A stretch of DNA of 64,000 bases from Apium graveolens (lineage: Eukaryota > Streptophyta > Magnoliopsida > Apiales > Apiaceae). Positions 37,721 to 48,307 of the stretch are shown piece after piece (positions within the stretch are counted from its first letter, which is position 1; each line of letters starts with the position of its first letter). The notes under the pieces were generated by a model that was not told the DNA's origin, did no database searches, and saw nothing but the letters and a program-made list of their open reading frames with translations. The stretch is taken from contig NC_133650.1 of NCBI RefSeq assembly GCF_009905375.1, positions 64,421,669-64,485,668 on the forward strand, written 5' to 3'. Made by a program: the position numbers and the translations under genes.

Positions 37721-39068
37721 CATCAAGTCTCCAAAGGCTGAAACAATTCTTAAACCAAGGGCAAATTATCCATAATCATCTTGGAAGAACCCTATGGACA
37801 CTGTGTATGAGACACCCAAGCCTGATAAAAAGAAGCTTCTATCAAGATCTATTGTATTCTATAAAGATCCAGCTGATTCAGCTTCAAAAAGGAGAATTGC
37901 TAAGATATTCAGAAATGGAAAGGAAATTTGTGTGATAGCTGGACATCCACAATTTGCTCAAGCAAAGAAAGAAGAAAAAGTCAGATTAAAGAAGGAAAAG
38001 AGGCAAGCTGCTCTAGATGCAAAGAAGTCTAAACAAAAGAAAGAACAAATTGCTATCTTGGCCAAGCTACTGGCTGTAAACTCTTCTCAACAAATTCCCT
38101 CTCAACCATCTGAAGCTGCTGAATCAAAGAAGAAAATTGAAGAACAGAAGAAATCCCCAAGGAAGAAAGAATTGGCTAGAAGAACAAAAAGGAAACTGGA
38201 TGTTGTTGACAAGGAATTGGAAGATCAATTTCCTAAGGAATCTACACTAGCTACAACTCAAGCATCAAAGCCCTCTGTGGTATTTGAAGACATAAGGGTG
38301 GTGGATCCCTATAGGAACATACATGGTGAACCTATTGTGCCAAAGGATGAGCCAATAGAGTGGGATAACATACCAATTCTGACTTCAACTTACCAATCCT
38401 TAGCAAGCCAAAAAGGACAAAGTCAAGGGCAGTCAAGAAAGTGAAGCTGTCACCTCTCAAATCCAAGTCAGTAGTTAAAGCTCAACCCAAGGTCAACAGG
38501 GGAGACTACTTGTACTTGTGTGACATCAAAGAATTTTCAGATCTAAATCTTTATCTAGGATGAACTGGATGAAGTAAGGACAATTGATGCATATAGAAGC
38601 CTACCTGAAAGGTTGGTGTTCAAGTACAAAGGAGGAAGGGAGATTCAGTGGCCACTTCACAGGATTCTTCAAGAAAGCCAAGCTGTGCTGATTAAAGTCT
38701 ATTCATCCTTCAAGAAAAACTTTGGGTTCAATGTAACTGCAAGAAGACTAGTATTGAAGATGATTGAAGAGCTAAGGAGTGTTAGAGCTAAGGATGCACT
38801 CCCAAAGACACTAATCATCCCATATACAGGGAGAAGAGTGCATCTAATGCCCTACTGGCTGATGGAGTTCATGGATGACAAGGGTGTGAAAAGATTCTTT
38901 AGATTAGAAGACCAACTGAGTATCTCTAGCAATGAGACTCTCTTGGAAATACAAGAAAAGCTAGATCTCTCAGAATCTGATGAACTGGAATTCCACAGGC
39001 AGCTCCAGAATCAAATTGAGGAAAATAACAGAAAGCTTGGAAGAAGATCCAGACCTTCAAGGAACTAG
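37721..39068 (+). pseudogene. Extra ORF after pol (env-like position), second part
   Basis: Continuation of the ORF cut at 23561. One frame (37794-38444) is strongly basic and helical, with many Lys, Glu and Gln residues (for example KKEEKVRLKKEKRQAALDAK), a likely coiled coil. A frame change near 38440 leads to 38613-39068, with a folded-looking segment (GGREIQWPLHRIL; IIPYTGRRVHLMPYW) and a charged tail ending at TAG 39066. I do not recognise the family. Similar segments at the end of large SIRE-type elements are the likely parallel. Confidence 0.55.
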
Positions 39069-39240
39069 AAAAATCTGCTCAGGCTAAAGGAGCATCTTGA
39101 ATTGACTGTGAGCCAAACCTTGTACATTTTGTTTAATTGAAGCACTTTCAGTTTATCTACTTATCTTTAAAGATGTATGTTCAGGATGTTTTGTTATCAT
39201 CAAGTATCTCTTAATTTATGGCTACAATTCCAGTAGACAT

Positions 39241-39254
39241 AAATTGGGGGAGAT
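39241..39254 (+). other. Polypurine tract of the large copia element
   Basis: AAATTGGGGGAGAT lies directly before the 3' LTR start at 39255, the usual form in SIRE-type copia elements. Confidence 0.9.
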
Positions 39255-40278
39255 TGTTGTGCATATGTTGTGTACTTGATGATTACATAAACAAAACATC
39301 TAAGTAGAATTTACTTAGTGAAATTATGCAGCACTCGACGGATAAGAATTATAGTCCCTACGGATAACTCATTATAGTCCCGACGGATGATTAACTTATT
39401 ATCCATCGAGTGAGTAGCTTATGTAATAATAAGTTTGTAGCACAGTTATGTATGCACCTTTGTATAGAATATGTAGTAGCATATAAGTCATGTTGACTTT
39501 AACTAGATATGCAGAATAGGTTGATTAATTGTACATAAATGATGTCTTGTAATTCTGCATAAGTGAAATAGAGTCAAATGCCAAAATAGCTACCGACGGA
39601 TGATTAACAAAGCCATCGACGGATGATCAAATGACTATCAATGGATATTTAATATAGCAGTCGACGGATGATCAATTAAACCATCAACGGATGTTCTGAA
39701 AGTTGACGGATGATCATATGAAGAATTCAAACAGCAGTTGAACAGTGAAAGCTGACACACAGTCGTCGAGATGTATACAAACACACTGTGGAAGCCCATT
39801 AACTGGGTAATAGAGGATGAAAAGCAGCAAAGCTTAAGACTGATAGTTTTTATATTTGTTCAGTCTTTTTGACTTTGTAATCTTGGTATTATATAAACCA
39901 AGAGTGTAGCAAATAGAAATATAACTGAGATAGCTGAGAAACACAAAAATAGAGAAATCTTTGTAAGCAGAATCATTAGCATTTCCTGTATTCTCAGTAG
40001 TTCAAGTTTGTAAGCAGCTGTGAGCATTTCTATACACAGAGTCCTCTCGATATATTATATATATCTCTGGTGGAATTGTTTAAATCCACCAGAAAGTTTT
40101 TAAAGACTTTTGTTTTTAATTACTTATGTTATGATTCAATTAAATTTCTATTCCGCATTGTGCTAATCAAAACATTATATCTATATTCGAGTTGAATATT
40201 TTTATTTCGATAAAAAGGTTCAAGAATTCCATTCAACCCCCCTTCTGTAATTCTTGCTATATTGCTAAGGGACTAACA
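39255..40278 (+). repeat. 3' LTR of the large copia element
   Basis: 1024 bp, partner of 12975-13996. About 28-30 differences by eye, including a 2-bp indel near 39525. It carries the same GACGGAT motif cluster (39331-39715). Confidence 0.95.
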
Positions 40279-40634
40279 GCTTCTATATACTCTTTTGGAT
40301 ATTTAATTATGTCTGATATAGAAACTTGAGGTTTTGGTTGTTCTGGTTTGGATATTTCTGTTTGGGAAAGAGTTGATATTGTAGGAGTTGTAGCTAGTCT
40401 TGATATAAAAGTTTGGGGTGTAATATTTTTGGTAAGCTTTATAGCTCCTTCAAGAGTTTTTATATGGTTAATAACTTCTTGGGTCAAGGTTGCAATTTGT
40501 TCATTCTTTCTCTTGATTTCTTCTAGTATCATTTCCATCGGTTGAATATTTTTATTATCCCTGTCCATTTTCTCTGCAAAGAAAATCTGCAAGAATATTT
40601 TTAGTACATGATATATTTTTAATAATAAAATCAT
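40279..40634 (-). pseudogene. Pararetrovirus last ORF (transactivator position), N-terminal part
   Basis: The frame probably starts at the ATG near 40568 (MDRDNKNIQPMEMIL). It is helical, rich in Lys, Ile and Thr, and is cut at 40279 by the copia 3' LTR. The frame resumes at 12974. The position after RNase H fits a caulimovirus-type transactivator/inclusion protein; no diagnostic motif is visible in this part. Confidence 0.5.
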
Positions 40635-40990
40635 AACAACTAAAGAATGTTTGCCAATTTCTTCTCTTATTTAATTCTGGTAAAGGGTCAATTTTATTGA
40701 ATATAAATGATCTTAGTTGAGTGTTATCTGTTCTTACAACAAATTTTACAGGTAATAGATGATAATGAAATCTTTTAATTCCTAATTTTACCGCTAATAA
40801 TTCCTTTTCATTAATATGATAATTCTTTTCATTAGGTTTCCAAGTTCCAGCTGCATATCCACATACTAAAGGGTTTTCTTTACCAATATCATCTTTTTCA
40901 AAAGCTACCAATACTACTCCCCATCCTATATCACTAGCATCTGTAAATAATTCTAATTGATTGGGTAATCGTAGTTTAGGTAAATTTTCT
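40555..40990 (-). pseudogene. Pararetrovirus RNase H domain
   Basis: The frame at 40555-40911 contains YHINEKELLAV, VRTDNTQL and ILADFLCRE, the three signature blocks of the caulimovirid RNase H. It would degrade the RNA template during replication. It is in a different frame from the RT block, with stops in between. Confidence 0.85.
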
Positions 40991-41219
40991 ACCTTTGTTT
41001 TTAGTACTCTTATTGCATTTGTATGATCTTCTTTCCACTCAAAAGTTTTATTTTTCTTTATTAAATCTTGTAGTGGTTTTCTTAATTTTGGTAAGTCTTT
41101 TATATAATCTGAAGTGTAATTTACTATTCCTAAGAATTGTTGTACTTCTTGTTTATTTTCTAAAGTTTCTTTAAAATTCTTTATTTTTGTTGATATATGT
41201 TCTTGTAATTGAATTCCTT

Positions 41220-41942
41220 CAGAATCTATAATATATCCTAAATATTCTATTCTGTTTTTAATATTTCTGATTTCTTTTCTGATAATAGGATTCCATGTTT
41301 TCTAATAATCTAAATAAATATTTCTAGATGTTTTGAATAATCTGTTAGATTGTTACTAAATATTAATATATCATCTATATATACTAGAATAAAATCATTC
41401 ATTTCTCTAAATATTTTATCCATTCTTCTTTGGAATATTTGTGGGGTTGTTCTTAATCCAAATGGTAGTACTATCCATTCATAATATCCCTCATTCTTCA
41501 TACCTGGTCCAGCCTCACAACCCTTCGCGGGTTGGCTAATTGCTGTTAAATATCTAGATTCCTTAGTTAATTTTATTTGCCAGTATCCGCTTTTACAATC
41601 AAATTTACTAAACCATTTTTTATTACTTGTTTGGTTTATTAAATTTCTTTTATATGGTAGGAAATATCCATCAAATATAGTCTTTTTATTTAGTTCTCGA
41701 TAATCTATTACCATTATAGCTTTTCCTCTTTTTACTTCATTATGATTTCTTACTAAAAACGCTGGGCTACTATGCGGACTTTTACTTTCTTGTATTAGTC
41801 CTGAGTTTAATAATTCTTTTATTTGAACTTCTAACTCATTTTGATCTGTTGGACTATATCTTATTGGTCTGTTTCTAATTATATCATTAGGATTTATTGG
41901 TTTTATTTCAGCGTATATTTTTTCTTTTTCCCATAGCTTCAT
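41220..41942 (-). pseudogene. Pararetrovirus reverse transcriptase domain
   Basis: A 210-residue frame shows the entry motif SPAFLVRN, then VIDYRELN, then LPFGLRTTPQIFQRRMD and the catalytic YIDDILIFS. These are the blocks of a caulimovirid RT rather than a copia or gypsy one with integrase. An unusual insertion-like stretch around 41500-41535 (rich in Gly, Cys and Pro) precedes the YEWIVLPFG motif. Stops begin at about 41310, so the palm/thumb end is scattered. Confidence 0.92.
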
Positions 41943-42049
41943 TGGACGTTCTCCAAAATTTATTTCTAAGGCTTTTAAATATTTTTGTTTTAATAGTTCT
42001 AAATTAGTTTTTCTTTCTACTTTGATATTACTTATTTCTATTCATTTTA

Positions 42050-42480
42050 CAGGTACTATTCTTTTTAATACTATCCATTTTTCACAAGGTGTTAACAAAC
42101 TTATCCTATCTTGTTTTATTATTTGAGTTTTAAAAAAATCTAAAAAGTTATTTCCTAGTAATATTTGTTGTTTCATATTATTTTCTTGGTATATTAAATC
42201 TTACCTTTTCTGCTATTATATCTATATCTTTTTTATGGTTATTGAATCATGTTACTATTATTCTATTTTTAGTATGTTTTCATTTGTGTTGAGTAAATAC
42301 TTCTTCTTTAGCTAAACATATATCTATAAATATCTTTTGTTTTATATATTTAGTAGGTTTATATTCCACCTGTGCTTCAATATATATAGCTACCATTTTA
42401 TTATATTCAGTAGTTAAACTTTCATCATCACTATCATTTTCGTTTATACAATTTATTTACTCTAGTTCTGTTTCACTTAT
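42050..42480 (-). pseudogene. Pararetrovirus aspartic protease remnant
   Basis: Between the coat protein and RT, the minus strand gives a fragment with QILLGNNFL at about 42140-42170, the second hallmark of caulimovirid proteases. The region upstream is broken by stops near 42200-42300. I did not find an intact Asp-Ser/Thr-Gly. Confidence 0.6.
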
Positions 42481-44309
42481 ATAAAATACTTCTTTATCAT
42501 ACCAGTTATTATTATCTTCTCTTGTATATTCTAATTTCATTATTAATTCGGTAGTATCTATGTATTTTACTCCTTTTTGTTGTAATTTAGGACACTTATT
42601 TACATAATGTCCTTTTTCATTATAATTCCAAAATTTACAATCTGCTATTTTTATTTTAATTCTTTTTCTAAACTTTCTCTTATATCTAAATCTCTTTCTA
42701 TTTTCAGGAGTATTTCTATATTTTTTAAATTTTCTTCTTTTAAATCTTCGATTAAATGGTTTATAAGGTCTATAAGTTTTATTTTATTTTTTATAATATT
42801 CATTTTGATTATTATAATCTGTTTTTCTATATTTCCTATATTTCTTTCTAGTTTTATAATTTTGATTATCACATCCAAATATTAATTTTTTTCTCTGTGA
42901 AATTACAAATTTCTTTTAATCCTTGTTTTTTTATCCTTTTTAATTCTTTGTCGAATTCTATATTCCTCACATTTTCGAGTCAAATATGCTCTTAATAATC
43001 TAATTCTTTTTCCTAATATATTTTCCTTAGGTTCGAGATTATTATATTCTTTAGTTATTTCGGTATTATAAGGTGAAGGTAAATGATCATAATACAGTTG
43101 TTGATATACTAAGCTTTCATTCGGTAAAACCTTAGCTTCATAAAAGAATTTAGTAAAACTTATAGTATATTCTGGTAATTTACTAATCCTACAGCATTTC
43201 ATATTATTTAGATACATTGTTATTTCTAATTTTCTTTCTACTGTTATATTTTCTTGAGCTACAAACCATCGTTCTCCTAGAAAATCTCTTTTTAATAATA
43301 TATCAAATGCGTTTAACGTATCTTTCCGGCTTCTAGCATACGTTCTTACTTGTCCCTTAAATTCATAAAAAATATTTTCTAACCAAAATGCTGCCTTTCC
43401 TAAAATTGTTTTTCATATTAATTCAAAAACATAATCCAGATCTTCTATAATTTTTGAATTCATTAAGGCGATATACATCCCTAAATTCCAATCTTTTATT
43501 CTTCTACTTATTTCTTGATCATCGTAGACATTGTCTAAATCTAGAAAATATCCATTTATATTTATTCCTTGGTTTATCGATCCTATGAAATCTTTTACTT
43601 CATTTTGTTGTCCTATAGGTATATTATCTGGCATTTTAATATTATTTTTAGTTATTATATGATCTTCTATTTTTTCTTCTAGGTATGCATCTTCATCCAT
43701 TATATTATCTGATTCAGTTTCATAATTTGTTTGTTTACGCGAAGTTTCTCTTTCTTCAATATCACTTTCATCACTTTTTTCTTCATTTGTTATAATTGCA
43801 TTTACGGTTTTTTCAGTGACTTCTAATATTTCTTTATTTTCTTCTATTATCATTTCCTTTTCCTCATTATCTGATTCTTCTAAGTAATTTAATCCTTCTT
43901 CTCCTATATTACTATCTGATTCACTTGTATTACTACTCTCACCTTGTTTTATATTCGTTTCTGGATTACTATCATCGGACTTAATAATTTTCTTTTCTTT
44001 TAATTCTATCTTTAATTGATTTATCTCATTTTTAAAATTATCTTTTTCTTTTAATACATTTATTACTTCTAACTTTGTTTCTTTTAATTCTTTCTTTTGG
44101 GTTTTGTATTTTCTTTTATAGAATTTATATTTATTTAACCATTCTATATTGGTTTTAGTTTTTAATTTAGCATTTTCTTTTCTTAATACTTTTAATTTAT
44201 CTTTTCTTATTTGTTGTTTTATAGGTTCATATTTTTGTCTTTCTTTTTCCATTAACTCTTTTCCATATTTTTTAAGAAATGTTATAACACTATGTTCTGT
44301 TATAGACAT
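42480..44309 (-). pseudogene. Pararetrovirus coat protein region
   Basis: The start at 44309 (MSITEHSVITFLKKYG) leads into a long Lys/Glu coiled coil and an acidic segment (about 43740-43960) rich in Glu, Ser and Asp, as in caulimovirus coat precursors. A TAA ends this frame at 43413. The coat core continues in other frames (42903-43217), with a basic Arg/Lys stretch at about 42650-42880 and a zinc-knuckle remnant at 42592-42633. In that remnant the first two Cys are replaced by Phe and Tyr. Confidence 0.75.
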
Positions 44310-44339
44310 TTTTCTAGAATTTTCCTGATTTATGAAGTT

Positions 44340-44926
44340 TTGCTAAACCATTTATTGCTCTTTTAACCCCTATAGTCATTTTAGGTTTCGATTTGCTTAT
44401 ATCCATTAATATAGGTTCTTTAGTTCATCCTATTACCGTTATATGTACTATTTCTGGTTCTTCTGTTTCGTCTTTAATTATTTTATTCTGTTTAATTTGT
44501 TCTAAACTATTTTGTATTAAGGTTAACTTATCTAATATTTGTTTAAAGATTGGAATTTCTGACATATTCCATAATGCTGTTATTTCTTCCTTAATTATTT
44601 TTTTATTAATTTCTTGATTTTCTTCCATCTTTTTCAATATAGCGTTTAAACTTTCTTTTATAAATATTTCGTTCCAAATTTCTTTTATTTGATTTTCAGT
44701 ATTATTCATATTTATAAACTTGTTTTCTCCATTCTCCTTCAATTATCCATGTTTTTCTTTTCTTACCTTTTATTTTCTCTAATTCTTTTACTTCTTCTTT
44801 TAGTTTTTCTTTTTCTCTTAAGTATTGTAGTTCTTTTTCTTGAGACATAATTAATGTTTCTTTTATTATCTTATTAATAGTTTCTATTTCATCTTTCTTC
44901 TTGTTTATCTCTTTTTCAAGGTTCAT
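44340..44926 (-). pseudogene. Small coiled-coil ORFs (virion-associated/transmission-factor position)
   Basis: Two overlapping minus-strand frames (44702-44926 and 44425-44742) encode almost pure Lys/Glu/Ile coiled coils. The second is followed, beyond a stop near 44425, by a basic Lys-Pro-Lys tail (about 44370-44410). The location between movement protein and coat protein matches caulimovirus ORFs II/III. Coil and position support the call; sequence similarity cannot be shown here. Confidence 0.5.
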
Positions 44927-44939
44927 ATTCTTTCTATAA

Positions 44940-46148
44940 ATCTTAATTTATTCTGATCATTTATTTTTATTCCCTCATTTGTTATATTATATTTTATTTC
45001 ATTTAAGAAATCCATTCCTAATAATAGTTGATAACTAACGTCATTTTCTATCACTCCTAGACTTATATTATACTCTAAGTCTAAAATTTTTAATCTTAAT
45101 TTTATACCTTTTGTTATTATTGTTTCTCTCGAACTATTTGGTTCAGTTATTATTTGAGGTTCTATTTCCTCACATTTGTTTGAGTCAACTTCAGTTATAT
45201 GTATTTGACTTTTTGTTGATCCAATATTTATTTCTGTTATGACTTCTTTGGCAAATATTCAATTAAATATTATTATTTTTATTCTTAATTTATCTGATTC
45301 ATAACACGGTAATTTTATTAAATCTAATTTTCTACTAGTCATTGATCTAATTAATTTTATAGGGTTTTGTTCTCTTCTAAAACTTAATCTAGATCTTTCT
45401 AATATTGGTTTAATTCTTATTTGAGATTCTTCTTTATGTTCATTTTTTTCTAATATATCATTGTATAATTTTGGTACTATTATTCCTATTATGTTTGTTT
45501 CTTTACATGATGATTTTCCAGTCATAGCATAATCTATTTTAGTTTCTATACTAATTACTTTACTTCTCTTTTGCATTTTTATTCCATCTAATTTGTAATA
45601 TAATGTTAAATATCTTTCTTTATTTTCATCTCTTAATGATATGCTAAAATCAGGTTGTATTATAAATTTTAATTTCTGATATATCTAGTTTCCTTTTACT
45701 ACTGTATTAATGAATCTTGTATATTTGCTATTATTCTATTGACTAGTACATATATCTGTATAGCAGTATCAATATTTTTCTAAAAATATTCTTTTATTGT
45801 AAATTCTATTGCCCTAAAATAAATATTTTTTAGTTTATTTGCTTCCTTTTGTTTTAATTTGGATAGTTCTCTTTTTATCAAACCATCTGTTATTAAATTT
45901 ATTTTTGCTTTTCCATTTATCATATCTATATCTATTACATTTTCATGTTTTTGAGCTATATATCTAATTTCTTTATTTCTTTCAAAATATGATGTTTTGA
46001 ATATCTTTTTTATTGTTAGTTTTTCTGTTTCACTTTGGATTTGATTATATATATCTGGTTTAAAACTTAGAGTTTGTGATGTTCCTTTTTCATATTCATC
46101 CATTTGATAAAATATATCTTGTTTTTCACTTGATTTTTCTAATGACAT
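44940..46148 (-). pseudogene. Pararetrovirus movement-protein region (30K type)
   Basis: The first frame runs 46148-45780 (starts MSLEKSSEKQDIFYQMDEY). After stops it resumes as 45576-45259, and a third frame runs to about 44940. The beta-rich block with FIIQPDFSISL followed by LTLYYKLDGIK (about 45590-45680) fits a 30K movement-protein core by composition and position. The third frame ends with LLLGMDFL (about 45010-45040), which resembles a protease block. At least four stops or frame changes. Confidence 0.6.
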
Positions 46149-46159
46149 TTTTGCGAACT

Positions 46160-46739
46160 GTATTACTATCCAGTTATATTACTTGATAAAAATTCTTTTA
46201 AGTCCTTATATTCTTAGTTTATTATTTCTAAATATTATTATCATATTTCCAAGTTGTTGATAACATCTTATTATTTCATCCTTATTTTCTCTTGTCCATT
46301 CAATTTTATTTTTTCTTTCTTGCAATTTATCTAGTTCTATTTCCAATTTTTCTTGATTTTTTATTAATTTTTTTATTTTTCTATTATTTCAAGTTATTGC
46401 ATTTGGATTTGTTCAATTCATTTTTTAATTTTTTTATCTTAAATAATTTATTAATTTATATTGTGCAGTTAATACTTCTTTTAAGTCTTTTATTTGAATT
46501 TCTATATTAGTTTCTTTAATAAATTTTTCTCATTTTATTAAAAGATTTTCTTCTTCCAGTCTTCTAATTTTTTCATCTCTTTCTTCCAACATTGTTCGTA
46601 ACCTAGCTATAAGATCTAATTTTTCATTTATTATTTGCATACTTATTTTACAACTTTCAATATGTTGATTTATATCTTTATTAAAAGTAAAGTTTTTATC
46701 TACTATCATTTTAATACTTTCTAACTTATAATCTTCCAT
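46160..46739 (-). pseudogene. Coiled-coil ORF upstream of the movement protein
   Basis: It starts MEDYKLESIKMIVDKNF at 46739 and reads a heptad-rich Leu/Ile/Glu/Lys coil, with a stop at about 46530. Coil-like sequence continues to about 46165 in the same or neighbouring frames. In gene order it is the first ORF after the primer site. Function unknown. Confidence 0.5.
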
Positions 46740-47143
46740 AAATCAAATATTTATTTTATTTATTTATATAAGTATATTAAGTGTCTATATAGAATTTTCT
46801 TACACATTTGTTTTGTTTCTTTATTTTCTACTATAAAATAAATTAATAGATTTTCTATTATTTTAGATTTATATCTATTATTATTATCTCTTAGTAATTT
46901 TGCTGGAGGTCTCATTTAATTTTCAAATTTTTATGCATATTCATAATTACTATTCAATTTTCACTATTCATCGGTTACTATTCATCGGTTATTATTCATT
47001 CCGAAATTTTGAACTTTGTTCCACTCAACTTTTAATGGTTCCTACTATTTGCTACAATAAGTTTTACTATTTTTCATGCTTGCTACTATTTACTATAGTT
47101 TTGATACTGTTTTTGCTGTTCATCTTCAGGTTCGGCCTATTTC

Positions 47144-47157
47144 TAACTCTGATACCA
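47144..47157 (-). other. Pararetrovirus tRNA-Met primer binding site
   Basis: The minus strand reads TGGTATCAGAGTTA, the caulimovirid start-of-genome motif. It lies between the leader and the first ORF, as expected. Confidence 0.85.
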
Positions 47158-47278
47158 GATTGTTGATCGTTTACTACTGGGGATCGTTTACTATATTTGA
47201 TAACCCTAAAGAGGGAAGGCATACAGATATATAAATTATAAAACATGTTTTATGAATTATGTTTTTATACTAATTCAT

Positions 47279-47972
47279 AAGAAGTGGACACAAGGAAAAA
47301 AGAAAGCGGGACAGAAGAAAATTTGCAAAAGTTGAAAAAAAAGACAGAAGAAAAGAAAAAAGAATGGATGAAAGAAAAAGAAGGAAACAGAAAGAATAAT
47401 ATGTCATAAAAGAATGTTATGTAATAGAAATCTCTCCCTCTATAAAAGAGAAGAATTGTAACAAAAGAAGCGTGGGTTTTTTTTATGAGTTTAGAAATCG
47501 ATCACTTGCTTAGTTATTTTCTCTCTTAGTTTTCTTATACAAATCTCTTTTCCTTATACATTAATGATCAGCTAAAAACCTTACCTCTGCAATCTATAAC
47601 AAGATTACAGTTTATATATATATTTAAGCAGAATTTCATATAGATTAAGTACCCGATAAACATCTACTATTATAATTATAAAGATGAAGAAGTAAGGAAC
47701 GGTAGATAGTCCGTTGAGACACCTGAAGTTGCAAATCCCAAGATGACGGGGAAATCGAAATAGGTTTTTGAATTCATCAACTTTATAATTGTTTAAATGG
47801 TTTTGTTTATTTGATATGCTATTAATATGTTAAGATGCTTAAATATATAGAAATAACTGTCATGTTTAAATTGTTATGAATTATAGAGAAATTATAAAAA
47901 CATAATTTATAAAACATGTTTTATAATTTATATATGTGTGTGCCTTCAATCTTTAGAGTTATCAGATATATC
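47279..47972 (+). promoter_or_regulatory. Second, inverted copy of the pararetrovirus promoter and leader
   Basis: TATA box CTATAAAAG at 47440-47448 is followed by about 500 bp of leader. 47279-47845 is the reverse complement of 11145-11760. 47869-47972 is the reverse complement of 47190-47278, the leader of the main viral copy. The segment therefore points away from the main copy and stops about 50 bp short of where its primer site would be. It is not followed by viral genes. Confidence 0.85.
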
Positions 47973-48307
47973 CTTGTGATACAAGTCCTTCCATTTCCGG
48001 ATCCTCATTCCCTCCCTTGTATAATTTAAAACCCAACGCGTTGAACAATCTTTATTTTGCTTGAAAAGAGTTTACTTCCATTAATCCAGTCCAAATATAA
48101 AAAGACATGACCAGAAGAAAGATAAAACAGCATATTTTACACTTGATCAAAGCAAAGACGTAAAACCGCAAGCTACAAACTATATAAAATCTGCTGGCAT
48201 TTCTATAAAGAAATATGATTGAAACTGTCAAAGAGATGATTATGTAAACCATTTTTGTTTGGGTTAAGATGACAAACATCCCATTATAAATATGGTTAAC
48301 CGGGTTA
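47973..48307. other. No gene recognised
   Basis: Ordinary AT-rich spacer between the viral fragment and the first Helitron. One short minus ORF (48052-48279) has no supporting feature. Confidence 0.6.

Larger units (their letters stand above)
12975..40278 (+). mobile_element. Ty1/copia retrotransposon (SIRE/Maximus-like) carrying a nested Tekay-like element
   Basis: The LTRs (12975-13996 and 39255-40278) both start TGTTGTGCAT and end GACTAACA or ACTAACA. Flanks GCTTA and GCTTC are a 5-base duplication with one change. The order is primer site, gag, zinc knuckles, protease-integrase, RT-RNase H, long extra ORF, polypurine tract. Without the nested element it is about 13.1 kb, large for copia but usual for SIRE-type elements with an extra ORF. 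The LTRs differ at roughly 28-30 of about 1022 positions by eye. All main ORFs have lesions. Confidence 0.95.
40279..47278 (-). mobile_element. Endogenous pararetrovirus (Caulimoviridae), main part
   Basis: Reading leftward from a tRNA-Met primer site at 47157, the order is a coiled-coil ORF, movement-protein region, one or two small coiled-coil ORFs, coat protein with zinc knuckle, protease, RT, RNase H and the start of a last ORF. This order is that of caulimoviruses and soymoviruses, and there is no integrase or LTR. With 11145-12974 it totals about 8.8 kb, the expected genome size plus overlapping leader. Many stops and frame changes make it a relic. The genus is inferred from gene order only. 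Confidence 0.9.

Noticed and set aside
12975..40278. Reading 13049-13430 (regular GACGGAT units) as a CRISPR array
   Set aside because: Motifs are too short, irregularly spaced, in both orientations, duplicated in both LTRs, and the genome is a plant.
42607..46510. Plus-strand Phe/Ile-rich ORFs (for example 42607-42885, 46292-46510) as membrane proteins
   Set aside because: They are reverse-strand shadows of Lys/Glu-rich viral coiled-coil genes.
11145..47845. Treating the inverted 0.6-kb copies at 11145 and 47279 as terminal inverted repeats of one huge 36-kb transposon
   Set aside because: Both are pararetroviral promoter/leader sequence; the inner one abuts an inverted leader junction at 47279, and the intervening copia element has its own LTRs and target duplication.
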